From: Dysosmobacter welbionis
GTDB taxonomy: Bacteria > Bacillota > Clostridia > Oscillospirales > Oscillospiraceae
Direction of reading: 5' to 3'
DNA length: 64,000 nt
Assembly (NCBI RefSeq): GCF_005121165.3
Contig: NZ_CP034413.3
Location: 2,914,001 to 2,978,000, forward strand
Within the stretch, counting starts at the first letter, position 1, and every line of letters begins with the position of its first letter. Position numbers and translations under genes: made by a program. Of the stretch, positions 34,207 to 43,226 are shown piece after piece. Under the pieces are notes generated by a model. The model was not told the origin of the DNA. It worked only from the letters and a program-made list of their open reading frames with translations, and did not search any database.

Positions 34207-37200
34207 TTACGGGGGATAGTCAAATTCATCCAGTAGCAGTATGAGGTCAACTTGCAGATTTGCCTTAATGTCATCACGGGTAGACCAGTCGGTGTATTTA
34301 GCTTTGTCATCGACAATAATCTTAATCCGCTTTGACAATTCAATCATCTTATCGTCCGGGTACTCGAACTCATACTTCTTGGCAACCGCCTTGAGAATGT
34401 CATAAAAGGCTTTTTCCTCGTAGTCAATTCCCATGCCCTTGAAGGAGTCTTTTTCCTTTTTGAGTTCTTCAAGGAGCTTCGCAAGCTGCTCCGCCACATC
34501 GTCAAGAACTTCATTAGCAAAAGCCTCATCACGACGGCGATTGTTGTACTCATCAACAACCCGCTTGAGGCGGTCTGAGAACTCCATGCCCATAATGCGG
34601 TTGACTTTTTTATACTCATCAATCGCTTGAGAAAGAAGCCTCTGCAACACCTTTATCTTTGTGTTTGGAAGTTGGATTGCATTGATCTTATCCAGATACT
34701 CGTCACTGAAAATATCAACAGAGATGTGCTTCCCCGTCTCAAACAGTTCCTCTATACCATCAGATTGAATTGCACCTTCAAGAAGTTCACGGACACGGGC
34801 ATTCATTTGTGAAATGTCAGGGGCATCACCCTTTGTGAGTTTGAAAAGAATAGAGCGCACAGCACAGTAGAAGTGCAGATAGTCCTTTTCTTTATCAGAG
34901 ATAGCCTCACTTGAACTGCATAGGTTGAACGCTTGTTTCATGCGTTTGACTGCCGCCATAAAGCGAGTTTCCAAATCTTCTGTGAGCTGTACATACTCAA
35001 CAGCCCGATTGAGGCAAGCAAGCTGCTCTTTCGGTGAGCCGTTGAAGTAATCCGTGCTATTGAAGTTGTGGAACATCTGAGCTAAGACATCGAGCTGGTC
35101 TTTAACAATCGTGATAGACTGCTCGACGCCTTCAAACTCATCGCTCTCAAAGTTGGTGTATTTCTTGAGGGCGAGATTCATGTTTTTCTTAATGCCGATG
35201 TAGTCCACGATCAAGCCCTTGTCCTTGCCGGTATAGACGCGGTTGACGCGGGAAATCGTCTGGATAAGGCTGTGCTGCTGGATGGGCTTGTCGATGTAGA
35301 TTGTGTCGAGTGCCGGTACGTCGAAGCCGGTAAGCCACATATCAACAACGATGGCAATTTTGAAGTTTGATTTAACGTTCTTAAACTGACGGTCAAACTC
35401 CTTGCGATCGTCTTTCGTTCCCAGCATTTCATATAGTTCAGGCTCATCATCTTTATTTCGCGTCATGATGAGCTTGATCTTCTCGATGGGTTTGAGTTCC
35501 TTTTTCTCTTTTTCCGTCAGTTGAACCCCGTCAGGGCAAACCTTTTTCTCTGCCCATTCCGGTCTCATTCCAACTATAATCTGATAAAAAGCGTATGCAA
35601 TCTTGCGATTAGAGCAGACAAACATTGCTTTTCCTGCAACGGTAGCTCCTTCGGCAACGCGGGTCTCATAGTGGTTAATGAAGTCCTCCGCAACTGCGTG
35701 AAGTCGGTCAGGATCACCGATGATCGCATCAATATGAGCAACCGCCTTCTGGCTTTCCTCAATCTGATGCTCATTTGCGCCTTCAACAGCACAGCGGTCA
35801 TAATAATCTTCAATTTCCCGAACCTTTGCCTGATCAAGAGTGACCCGTGCAGCGCGTCCGTCGTAGACAAGGTTGACTGTGATACCGTCTTTGACCGCCT
35901 CTGTCATTGTGTAGGCATCGACAACCGGACCGAAGACTTCAATCGTGCCATCTACGGGCGTGCCGGTGAAACCGACATAGGTAGCATTGGGGAGAGAATC
36001 GTGTAGGTACTTTGCGAATCCATAGCTTCGCTCTACACCTTCGGCAGTGACCTTGACTTTCTGATCGAGGTTTATCTGACTACGGTGTGCTTCATCGGAT
36101 ATGCAGATCACATTCGCTCTATCCGTCAGAAGCTCCAAGTCCTCGGTGAACTTTTGGATGGTGGTCATGTACACCCCTCCGCTTGTCCTGCCTTGAAGTT
36201 CCTGACGCAGCTTTTCGCGGGAATCAATGCTCACAACGGTTTCGTCACCAATGTACTTCTTGGATGCTACAAACTGCTTTGAGAGCTGGTCATCCAAATC
36301 CGTTCGGTCGGTAATAATCAGGATTGTAGGGCTATGGAAGAAGGTACTCTTCATAAGCATTCTTGTGAGGAAGAGCATAGTATAGCTTTTTCCGCAGCCT
36401 GTCGCGCCGAAGTATGTGCCGCCCTTGCCGTCCCCCTCCGGTCTGAGATGTGCCTTGATATTCTCAAACAGCTTGACCGCAGCAAAATACTGAGGATAGC
36501 GGCAGACGATTTTGAGGTCTTTGTCCGAGCTATCAGGGAAATAGACAAAATCCTTGATGACTGCCAAAAGCCGTTCTTTGCGGAACAGTCCGCTCACCAT
36601 AGTTACAAGGGAATTGATGCCGTCCAATTCCTTATCGTCAGCTTCAATCTTTCTCCACGCATAGAAGAAGTCATACGGGGAGAAGAAGGAACCGTATTTA
36701 TTATTTGCACCATCGCTTATGACGATGAAGGCGTTATACTTGAAGAGTTCAGGAATATCACGGCGATAACGCACGGTAAGCTGAGTATAGGCGTCCATGA
36801 TCGTTGTGTTTTCTTTGACTGCGCTCTTGAACTCAAGCACAACAACAGGAATGCCGTTGATGAAGACAATCCCGTCCGGTATGCGTAGCTGGTTGTTGAT
36901 GCCTTCAATTTCAAATTGATTGACGATCTTGAACACGTTTTTCTCTGGCTCATCAAAGTCAATCAGCTCAATGTAAATGTCTTTCTTTGTGTGATCCTCA
37001 CGGTTGAAGATGAAGCCGTCACAAATCATTTTGCAGACTGCTTTGTTTGCTTCGTAGATCGTACCGGAAATAGACCTCAGGCGAAGGATGATGCTATCAA
37101 CTTCGCTGGGGGTAAGTCCATCTGCGGCGTATCTGTCCAGGAGGTACTTCCGCAAATCATCAATAAGCAGGACCTCAGAACGTTCACGGTGGATCTGTTC

Positions 37201-37281
37201 TCCATTCAGATAAATATAACCTTCATCCTGAAAAAGCTCCATGATGGACATTTCAAGAGAATGCTCATTGAAGTTCGCCAT
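34207..37281 (-). CDS. hsdR: Type I restriction enzyme subunit R, HsdR (last codons frameshifted)
   Basis: The motor and nuclease subunit of a type I restriction system. It has the PD-ExK nuclease region (LRIPDGIVFINGIPVVVLEFKS), Walker A GATGCGKS at about residues 290-297, the DEAH box in VICISDEAHRSQ near 394, and later helicase motifs such as TYVGFTGTP and QTISRVNR. ATG 37281 (MANFNEHS) follows GGGGG by nine bases. The reading frame stops at 34207, after LLLDEFDYPP. One extra C in the C5 run (34211-34215) would continue VTIDDVYKEVLEQAENF to a stop at 34142, a natural ending. The run is therefore one base short, by mutation or sequencing error. The activity may persist. Confidence 0.93.
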   Translation of the reverse strand: MANFNEHSLEMSIMELFQDEGYIYLNGEQIHRERSEVLLIDDLRKYLLDRYAADGLTPSEVDSIILRLRSISGTIYEANKAVCKMICDGFIFNREDHTKKDIYIELIDFDEPEKNVFKIVNQFEIEGINNQLRIPDGIVFINGIPVVVLEFKSAVKENTTIMDAYTQLTVRYRRDIPELFKYNAFIVISDGANNKYGSFFSPYDFFYAWRKIEADDKELDGINSLVTMVSGLFRKERLLAVIKDFVYFPDSSDKDLKIVCRYPQYFAAVKLFENIKAHLRPEGDGKGGTYFGATGCGKSYTMLFLTRMLMKSTFFHSPTILIITDRTDLDDQLSKQFVASKKYIGDETVVSIDSREKLRQELQGRTSGGVYMTTIQKFTEDLELLTDRANVICISDEAHRSQINLDQKVKVTAEGVERSYGFAKYLHDSLPNATYVGFTGTPVDGTIEVFGPVVDAYTMTEAVKDGITVNLVYDGRAARVTLDQAKVREIEDYYDRCAVEGANEHQIEESQKAVAHIDAIIGDPDRLHAVAEDFINHYETRVAEGATVAGKAMFVCSNRKIAYAFYQIIVGMRPEWAEKKVCPDGVQLTEKEKKELKPIEKIKLIMTRNKDDEPELYEMLGTKDDRKEFDRQFKNVKSNFKIAIVVDMWLTGFDVPALDTIYIDKPIQQHSLIQTISRVNRVYTGKDKGLIVDYIGIKKNMNLALKKYTNFESDEFEGVEQSITIVKDQLDVLAQMFHNFNSTDYFNGSPKEQLACLNRAVEYVQLTEDLETRFMAAVKRMKQAFNLCSSSEAISDKEKDYLHFYCAVRSILFKLTKGDAPDISQMNARVRELLEGAIQSDGIEELFETGKHISVDIFSDEYLDKINAIQLPNTKIKVLQRLLSQAIDEYKKVNRIMGMEFSDRLKRVVDEYNNRRRDEAFANEVLDDVAEQLAKLLEELKKEKDSFKGMGIDYEEKAFYDILKAVAKKYEFEYPDDKMIELSKRIKIIVDDKAKYTDWSTRDDIKANLQVDLILLLDEFDYPP

Positions 37282-38116
37282 TATCATTTCCCCCTAACTG
37301 CCTCTGCATTTCTGCTTCAAAGGCTTTTTCACTTTGCTGGAAGTCGTACTCCTGATACTTCAAACCCAGACGTGCCAGCATGAGTGTACCTTCCCAGTCA
37401 TCAATGTTTGAGTATTGCGTTGCACGGTTTACGTCTGTGAGAACACCGAGGATCAGCCCTGTACAATCGAGTGCAAAGTCTATCATTTCCTGTATGTCCG
37501 GATATAAAACAGGATGACGATCCGTTAGGTTCTCGTTGCTCAATATACGCTGTTTATCGTTGTGGGCATAGAGCTTATTCCTCTGCATTCGGATGTCCTC
37601 TCTTTTTTTACTCAGCGCACAGAACCGCTTTTGGTACAGGGCTAAAAACTCAGGAAAAGTCAAATCCACCCGAACCGGAGCATTCTCTGCATCCGGAATG
37701 TTAAATATCGCAAAGAGTGTCCTGTCAGATTCAACCTGAGCCTTGAAAAATCGCTCTTCTTGTGGCTTGAGCTGATGCTGGTACGGGATTTGATAGGAAA
37801 ACGCTGTTCCATCATGCTCTACGGTCATTGTTTCTCTGTATTCAGGAAATAGGTCTTGATTTTCCGCGCATTTTGCAAGGAGGGTTCCAATGGACACGAC
37901 GCCATTTGAGCTATCATACAGTTTGGCGATCTCCATAAAACAGGCTTTCATCAAAGCTCCGTGGATCGTTTGATAGAACGCTGGTGACATCTTCATTTCT
38001 TCCGCATATTCGCGCTGGTTTTTGCGATACTGCTGCAATATGAGGTAATAGGCATTTGCGTCAAAAGCTCCATGATGAAGTTCCTCGGCAATTTTGATCA
38101 GCGTTTCCTTGTCCAT
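37265..38116 (-). CDS. AbiU2/HEPN-like protein embedded in the restriction operon
   Basis: A 283-residue helical protein. MKMSPAFYQTIHGALMKACFMEIAKLYD and the late RNKLYAHNDK look like the HEPN fold of AbiU2 proteins; R-x5-H is within the spacing seen in HEPN RNase active sites. HEPN proteins cleave RNA in abortive infection and toxin systems. ATG 38116 has GGAGG seven bases upstream; ATG 38122 is too close. Its end overlaps the hsdR start by 17 bp, so both are co-expressed. Upstream lies the inversion site at 38139, so inversion could also change its upstream region. Function is assigned by family only. Confidence 0.78.
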   Translation of the reverse strand: MDKETLIKIAEELHHGAFDANAYYLILQQYRKNQREYAEEMKMSPAFYQTIHGALMKACFMEIAKLYDSSNGVVSIGTLLAKCAENQDLFPEYRETMTVEHDGTAFSYQIPYQHQLKPQEERFFKAQVESDRTLFAIFNIPDAENAPVRVDLTFPEFLALYQKRFCALSKKREDIRMQRNKLYAHNDKQRILSNENLTDRHPVLYPDIQEMIDFALDCTGLILGVLTDVNRATQYSNIDDWEGTLMLARLGLKYQEYDFQQSEKAFEAEMQRQLGGNDNGELQ

Positions 38117-38138
38117 TTTCATTCCTCCCTTCGTAGGT

Positions 38139-38152
38139 AAATGATAATTTAG
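38139..38152 (+). repeat. hsdS inversion site A
   Basis: AAATGATAATTTAG in plus orientation at the 5' end of the silent hsdS half (38140-38805). It encodes the junction NDNL found in all hsdS halves here. It is inverted relative to site B. Confidence 0.85.
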
Positions 38153-38805
38153 AAGCAACTGCACAAGCAGTATTCCAAGATCAATTTTCTTCTTACTATG
38201 GGTGTGACAAGCTTCCCGAAGGTTATAGCATTGTCAGTTTGGATAGCCTCTGTACAGTCAAAGGTGGCAAACGCCTTCCTGCCGACTGTGAATTACTTGA
38301 TGATCCAACAGAACACCCTTATATTCGTGTTCGTGATGTTGGCGGAAGTCGCTATGTCTGTCTCACAGACCAATTCCAATATATTGATGAAGAAACGCAT
38401 CAAGCCATCTCACGATATATAGTAAACACCGGAGATATTGTCATTTCGATTGTTGGTACAATCGGATTGCTCGGCAAGATTCATTCCTCTCTTGACAAAG
38501 CAAACCTTACTGAAAACTGCGTTAAACTCGCAGGTATTCATACGGTTACTTCCGACTATCTCTATTACACACTTTGCTATAAAAAGCAAATTAAGGAGAT
38601 TGACCTTCTGACAGTCGGTGCGGTTCAAGCAAAGTTGCCTATGTACAACATCCAATCTATGAAAATCCTTGTCCCTCCGACCAAGGTGATCAGTGATTTT
38701 CAGAAGAAAATGAACGCTTTGGACGAGCAAATTGAAGCAAATACAATGGAAATCCAGAAACTTAATGAGCTTCGATCCGTTCTCCTTGCAAAACTGTCCG
38801 ATTAA
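38140..38805 (+). CDS. hsdS: Silent hsdS C-terminal half (TRD2 cassette), inverted
   Basis: An open frame on the plus strand, opposite to all neighbours, begins NDNLEATAQAVFQDQFSS directly at site A and continues through a target recognition domain (PEGYSIVSLDSLCTVKGGKRLP, IRVRDVGGSRYVC, GDIVISIVGTIGLLGK) to IQKLNELRSVLLAKLSD. It has no start codon with a ribosome site at the junction. If the A-B segment inverted, it would fuse in frame to the N-terminal half at 38802-39326 and make a complete hsdS. An internal ATG at 38239 is probably not functional. Confidence 0.85.
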   Translation, partial: NDNLEATAQAVFQDQFSSYYGCDKLPEGYSIVSLDSLCTVKGGKRLPADCELLDDPTEHPYIRVRDVGGSRYVCLTDQFQYIDEETHQAISRYIVNTGDIVISIVGTIGLLGKIHSSLDKANLTENCVKLAGIHTVTSDYLYYTLCYKKQIKEIDLLTVGAVQAKLPMYNIQSMKILVPPTKVISDFQKKMNALDEQIEANTMEIQKLNELRSVLLAKLSD

Positions 38806-39326
38806 GCCGCTAAATTATCATTTATCCGCCGCTTTAGATCGATCCGCTCCGTAATGGTCTGGTACGCCTTCACAATGCTGCGCTGTTTGTCAATAGAGGG
38901 GACAGGTAGCTCTACCTTGCACATTTCATCCCAGTCCATTATTTCCCGGACGCTGCCGTGAGACTTAAAACGTGCGTAACGATCAAACTCCGGTCTGCTG
39001 AACCAGAGCATTAGGTATTCGGGTAGTAACTCGTTTTCATCTTTCACTTCAAAAACGGTATAGATATTGCTGACAAGCCCCTCATCATAATCCGTCAGAA
39101 GAGCGATACCAATTTTGTCTCCACGCCGAGAAGTATCTGGAATGTAGGTAAACTGCCCCCGTTTGACTACCTTGTATTTCGTAAAGTCGGTACCAACCGT
39201 GTTTGCAATGGAGGGAATGAACATCTTTTGGACGGAAACACCTAAAAGGTTTTCCTCTTTTCCGTCTGTGTTCCTGACATCGACTTGGCGAATGAAATTT
39301 CCAAGCAGCCTATATCTTTCTTTCAT
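38802..39326 (-). CDS. hsdS: hsdS N-terminal half (TRD1 cassette), second copy
   Basis: A 174-residue protein equal to one half of a specificity subunit, starting MKERYRLLGNFIRQVDVRN and ending ITERIDLKRRINDNLAA. The target recognition domain includes LGVSVQKMFIPSIANTVGTD and LLPEYLMLWFSRPEFDRYARF. It is a different allele from the N-half of the complete gene, with the same domain type. GAGGTG precedes the ATG by six bases. It ends abruptly at site B; inversion A-B would extend it with the cassette at 38140-38805. In the present orientation it gives a half-subunit, which might dimerise or be inactive. Confidence 0.88.
   Translation of the reverse strand: MKERYRLLGNFIRQVDVRNTDGKEENLLGVSVQKMFIPSIANTVGTDFTKYKVVKRGQFTYIPDTSRRGDKIGIALLTDYDEGLVSNIYTVFEVKDENELLPEYLMLWFSRPEFDRYARFKSHGSVREIMDWDEMCKVELPVPSIDKQRSIVKAYQTITERIDLKRRINDNLAA
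38810..38823 (-). repeat. hsdS inversion site B
   Basis: AAATGATAATTTAG in minus orientation, followed by CGGCTTAA, which ends the N-terminal half with the codons NDNLAA-stop. The longer match with site C is TAAATGATAATTTAGCGGCTTAA. Confidence 0.85.
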
Positions 39327-39335
39327 CGTGACACC

Positions 39336-40319
39336 TCACCCTATGTATTTTCTGTGTGCCAGCTTGACATTTTGCTGTTTAACCATAGCATAGTGCATGG
39401 TCGTGTCGATCTTCTGATGCCCTAAGAGCTGCTGGACTTGCTCTATGGGCATTCCTTTATCTATGGCTGATGTTGCCAATGTTCTTCGGAACTTATGTGG
39501 GTGGACACGAGGCAGATTCAGCCTTTTTCCCAAATCTCGAAGCCGTCTTTCTACGCCGCCAATCTGCAAACGGTCATGCGGTGCGGTCAGCGAGACAAAC
39601 AACGCTGAACAGGTGTCTGTGCGGCTTTCCAGATAGTTTTGGAGATGGATTTTTGTCCTGGCATCGAAATAAACGATCCGTTCCTTACTTCCTTTTCCGA
39701 AAACAACGCATTCCCGTTCATTGAAGTTGATGTCATCGCGGTTAAGGGCAACCATCTCACCAACACGCATTCCAGAGGACGCAAGAAGGTCTATCATCGC
39801 AAGATCGCGGACATTGCAGCAGTTGTCCCGCATGATTTCCAATGCCTCGTCGGTATAGGTTTCCTTGATCACCTTTGCCGTTTTCACCTTGTGGATCCGG
39901 CGTACCGGGCTTTTTACGATGTAATCCTCATCTTCAAGCCACGAAAAGTAGCTGGATAGGATGCGGCGGATGTTATCTATCGTGACCTTGCTTGACTTCC
40001 GGCTCATCTGATACACTGTTAGGTACTTCCGCAAGTCCTCAGTTACAATCTCTTGAGGCTCTTTTTCAATGCCGGACAACATTGACACAATTGTCTGACG
40101 GTAATAGCTCAAGGTTTTTTCTGAGCAGCCTTCAATGCGTTTTGCGTTGATAAAACAGGCAACCGTATCGACCTTTGCGCTTTCTTCCATGCCCGCGCTG
40201 TGACTTAGCTCTACGCCACTCAGTACCCCCTCAAGGACGCCTTGAAGCTGTTTTAACTGTGCATTGTTCAGATACGGAAGCATCTGTCGCTGCACTTCTT
40301 GAATCAGTTGTTTTTTCAT
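39336..40319 (-). CDS. Tyrosine recombinase (XerC/D-like), probable hsdS invertase
   Basis: A 327-residue integrase. N-terminal SAM-like DNA-binding part (TVACFINAKRIEGCSEKTLSYYR). The catalytic residues are visible: first arginine in LLASSGMRVGEMVAL, HKFRRTLATSAIDKG (H-x-x-R), LLGHQKIDTTMHYA (second H and the nucleophilic tyrosine). It lies between the two hsdS loci and between inverted sites B and C, the usual place of the invertase in phase-variable type I systems. AGGAG precedes the ATG by eight bases. It is much too specific in position to be the integrase of the whole element, which has serine recombinases. Confidence 0.9.
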   Translation of the reverse strand: MKKQLIQEVQRQMLPYLNNAQLKQLQGVLEGVLSGVELSHSAGMEESAKVDTVACFINAKRIEGCSEKTLSYYRQTIVSMLSGIEKEPQEIVTEDLRKYLTVYQMSRKSSKVTIDNIRRILSSYFSWLEDEDYIVKSPVRRIHKVKTAKVIKETYTDEALEIMRDNCCNVRDLAMIDLLASSGMRVGEMVALNRDDINFNERECVVFGKGSKERIVYFDARTKIHLQNYLESRTDTCSALFVSLTAPHDRLQIGGVERRLRDLGKRLNLPRVHPHKFRRTLATSAIDKGMPIEQVQQLLGHQKIDTTMHYAMVKQQNVKLAHRKYIG

Positions 40320-40411
40320 TGTCGTGTCTCCTTTGATTATTCTCAGAGAACGACTTTTCAGTGGCAGTTCTTAGGGTAAAACTCTCGCCACTGGTGAGAG
40401 TAATGGACGGT

Positions 40412-40425
40412 AAATGATAATTTAG
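40412..40425 (+). repeat. hsdS inversion site C
   Basis: AAATGATAATTTAG in plus orientation, overlapping the stop of the complete hsdS gene (stop at 40422). It is inverted relative to site D inside the same gene. Confidence 0.85.
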
Positions 40426-41603
40426 CGGCTTAACCCTGAAAGCAAGGTCTGTGCGAAACCTGTAAGTTTTTCTATCTCAAGATTATTGTCAGCAACGGCA
40501 GCAAGAGTTGCACTCACCAACACAGCCCAATTTTGCTGCAATTCAATCGGCGGAATGGGAATGTGTAATGCTTTGATATAACTTGTGGGCTTTGCGATTG
40601 ATGGAACGCCGGTTGTGTTATCATTTGCGAGTAATTTTCTGCGCCCGGCATCAGTGTGAAAGTAGAAGAGAACATACTCAGGTAATAGCGCACGCTGGTC
40701 ACAAGTAAGTAAAAACTGACTTTGGGAAATGACATACCTGTCGAATTTCGTTTTGTCCGGAACAAGTGCAACTTGCCCCAGCGTTCCACGATGAGTGATC
40801 ACAATATCACCAGAGAAGGCTATCGAATTTTTTAGCTGGTTTGCTTTTTCTTCCTCGACATATCGGAATGATCGTTCAGAAAGCAAGTAGCCAGAGATGT
40901 TATCTCCGTTTAACACTGGAACACCACGATCAACAAAGCAGTCAGTTTTAATATTAGAGCCGAAAGGTCCCATTGCAACGCGGGACAATGATTTTCCCAA
41001 GGGTTGTGAGAACCAATCACTCTGCTCGTCACGATATTCGGGATGGGTAGCAAACGTCCGCATGAACTCTGTTTTGCAGAGTTCCACTAAATTATCATTT
41101 TCCGCTCTCTTCAAAGCAATGCGGTCGGTAATTGCACGGTAGGACCCAACGATCTCACATTGTCTCGCATAGGAGGAAACAGGGAGCTTTATACGGCAAA
41201 GATCGTCCCATGAAATTCCGCCTCGAACACTGCCGTCCGTCATGAACCAGCATTCACGGTCAAACTCCGGTCTACGAAGCCACATCATCAAATACTCTTC
41301 ATTTAAGACATCGCGGTCAATAATCTCAAACATGAAATACGCCGGAGAAACTATTGCGGGGCTGTCTTTCTCATAGAGTGCAATCGGAAGACGCTCATCG
41401 CGCCCAACGTGCATTGGGTTACAGGCAAACAATCCCTTGCTGATTAGCTTATACCGGCTCAAATCTGTGCCAATTACATTTGCGACGGAAGGCATAAACT
41501 CTTTGTCGATGCTTATGCCAAGAACAGTGCTGGTGACTTCCTCGGAGTTCCGATAATCAACAAGCTGAATATGTTTACCAAGGGGTTCATAATTCGATTT
41601 CAT
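40422..41603 (-). CDS. hsdS: Type I restriction specificity subunit HsdS (complete, expressed copy)
   Basis: A 393-residue subunit that recognises the two halves of the target sequence. First target recognition domain: residues 1-150 (LGISIDKEFMPSVANVIGTDLSRYK, YLMMWLRRPEFDRECW). A conserved helix IVGSYRAITDRIALKRAENDNL leads to site D, and the second domain follows (GPFGSNIKTDCFVDRGVPVL, GDIVITHRGTLGQVALV). The end is LTGFAQTLLSGLSR. Its start overlaps hsdM by 17 bp. Inversion C-D would cut the gene after NDNL, inversion A-D would exchange its second half for the silent one. Confidence 0.93.
   Translation of the reverse strand: MKSNYEPLGKHIQLVDYRNSEEVTSTVLGISIDKEFMPSVANVIGTDLSRYKLISKGLFACNPMHVGRDERLPIALYEKDSPAIVSPAYFMFEIIDRDVLNEEYLMMWLRRPEFDRECWFMTDGSVRGGISWDDLCRIKLPVSSYARQCEIVGSYRAITDRIALKRAENDNLVELCKTEFMRTFATHPEYRDEQSDWFSQPLGKSLSRVAMGPFGSNIKTDCFVDRGVPVLNGDNISGYLLSERSFRYVEEEKANQLKNSIAFSGDIVITHRGTLGQVALVPDKTKFDRYVISQSQFLLTCDQRALLPEYVLFYFHTDAGRRKLLANDNTTGVPSIAKPTSYIKALHIPIPPIELQQNWAVLVSATLAAVADNNLEIEKLTGFAQTLLSGLSR
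41087..41100 (-). repeat. hsdS inversion site D
   Basis: AAATGATAATTTAG in minus orientation in the middle of the complete hsdS, encoding part of ENDNL at the junction of the two recognition domains. Confidence 0.85.
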
Positions 41604-43161
41604 AGCCCAGCTCCTTAAACACGGTCAACAGGTCAGCCTTCGACTTCTCTTCTGCAACAAGCAGATCACGAAGCTCACTTTGCAGCGTCTTCATTTTCGT
41701 ATCAAAGTCGATGTTCTCATCACGATTTACAAACTCGATGTAACGGCTCGGAACAAGGGTAAAGCCCTTTTCTGCAACCTCATCGAAGGATGCGCTGTAA
41801 CAAAATTCAGGCACATTCTGATAAGTTTCTTCATAACCTTCCTGCTGCCATGCGTGGTAGACGCTCGTGACCTTCGCACGGTCTTCTTCTGTCAGTTCAA
41901 TGTACTTCTTTTCATAGGGGCTTCCCATTTGCCGCAAGTCCATGAAAAGGATCTCGCGCTCACGGTTACGGAAGCGTTTTACCTCTCCGTTTTCTTCAAC
42001 CACACGAGCCTTTTTATTCTTGTTTAGAATCCAAAGCGTAACGCTGATGTCGGTGGTGTAGAAGAGGTTGCGGGGAAGGATGATGATTGCTTCGACGAGA
42101 TTGTTCTCGATGAGCTGACGGCGGATTTTCAGCTCTGTGCCATCGTCAGACAGTGCGCCGTTTGCAAGCAGGAAACCGGCAACACCGTTTTGAGAGAGCT
42201 TTGAAACAATATTCAGAATCCAGCCATAGTTTGCATTACTCGTGGGCGGAACTTCATAGCCGTCCCAGCGCGGATCATCAATCAGCTCATTATCACCACG
42301 CCATTCTTTCTGATTAAAAGGCGGGTTTGCCATAATGTAATCTGCCTTGAGGTCCTTGTGCTGGTCATTGGTGAAAGTGTTCGCTGCCATTTCTCCGAGG
42401 TTTGCAGAGATGCCGCGAATAGCCAGATTCATTTTGCACAGCTTGTACGTCGTGTTTGTATATTCCTGACCATAGATAGAGACCTTCTTCTTGTTGCCGT
42501 GATGTGCCTCCACGAACTTCATTGACTGCACGAACATACCGCCAGAACCGCAGCAAGGGTCATAGAGAATACCGTCATACGGCTCGATCATTTCCGCAAT
42601 CAAATTGACAATGCACTTCGGCGTATAGAACTCGCCCTTACCTTTGCCTTCTGCAAGTGCAAACTTACTCAGGAAGTATTCGTAGACTCGTCCGATAATG
42701 TCATTCTCTTTATCGCCGGTGTTGATCTTATCAATCTCGTCCAGCAGTGATGCCAGCTTTGCTGTGTCGATGTGAAGACGTGAGTAGTAGTTGTCCGGCA
42801 GTGCGCCTTTCAGTGCGGGATTCGCTTTCTCAATCGTATAGAGGGCGGTGTCGATTTTCAGCGCAATGTCATCCTGTTTCGCATTCTCCATAATGAAAGA
42901 CCAACGGCTGATCTCAGGCAGGAAGAACACGTTGTCCTTCGTGTAGAAGGCAACATTGTCAACAAACTTCTCACCGTATTTTTCAGAAATAGCTTTCCTT
43001 TGTGCCTCAAACTTATCGCTGGCAAACTTCAAAAAGAAGAGACTGAGAACGACGTGTTTGTATTCCGCTGGCTCAACAGAACCACGGAGTTTATCTGCGG
43101 ACTTCCACAGAGCTTCCTCCATAGAAATCTCCTTCTTCGGTGCCGATGCGGCTCGTGCCAT
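41587..43161 (-). CDS. hsdM: Type I modification methyltransferase HsdM
   Basis: A 524-residue N6-adenine methyltransferase that forms the modification complex with HsdS. An N-terminal helical domain (SMEEALWKSADKLRGSVEPAEYKHVVL) is followed by the cofactor motif YDPCCGSGGMFVQS and the catalytic NPPF in DYIMANPPFNQKEW near residue 278. The length is normal. GGAGG precedes the ATG by eight bases. Overlap with hsdS indicates coupled translation. A small HTH gene lies directly upstream. Confidence 0.96.
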   Translation of the reverse strand: MARAASAPKKEISMEEALWKSADKLRGSVEPAEYKHVVLSLFFLKFASDKFEAQRKAISEKYGEKFVDNVAFYTKDNVFFLPEISRWSFIMENAKQDDIALKIDTALYTIEKANPALKGALPDNYYSRLHIDTAKLASLLDEIDKINTGDKENDIIGRVYEYFLSKFALAEGKGKGEFYTPKCIVNLIAEMIEPYDGILYDPCCGSGGMFVQSMKFVEAHHGNKKKVSIYGQEYTNTTYKLCKMNLAIRGISANLGEMAANTFTNDQHKDLKADYIMANPPFNQKEWRGDNELIDDPRWDGYEVPPTSNANYGWILNIVSKLSQNGVAGFLLANGALSDDGTELKIRRQLIENNLVEAIIILPRNLFYTTDISVTLWILNKNKKARVVEENGEVKRFRNREREILFMDLRQMGSPYEKKYIELTEEDRAKVTSVYHAWQQEGYEETYQNVPEFCYSASFDEVAEKGFTLVPSRYIEFVNRDENIDFDTKMKTLQSELRDLLVAEEKSKADLLTVFKELGYEIEL

Positions 43162-43226
43162 ATCAAAATCCTCCCTGTGTATTTATCTAACCTATTTTAC
43201 AAAAAGAGCTGTACGAAAAACCGGAC

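Noticed and set aside
39336-40319. Tyrosine recombinase as integrase of the whole element
   Set aside because: It lies in the middle of the element between hsdS cassettes; three serine recombinases at the end are the better integrase candidates.
38139-41100. The repeated AAATGATAATTTAG as a CRISPR-like array or integration host sites
   Set aside because: Only four copies exist, in alternating orientation, each exactly at an hsdS domain junction; this fits inversion sites.
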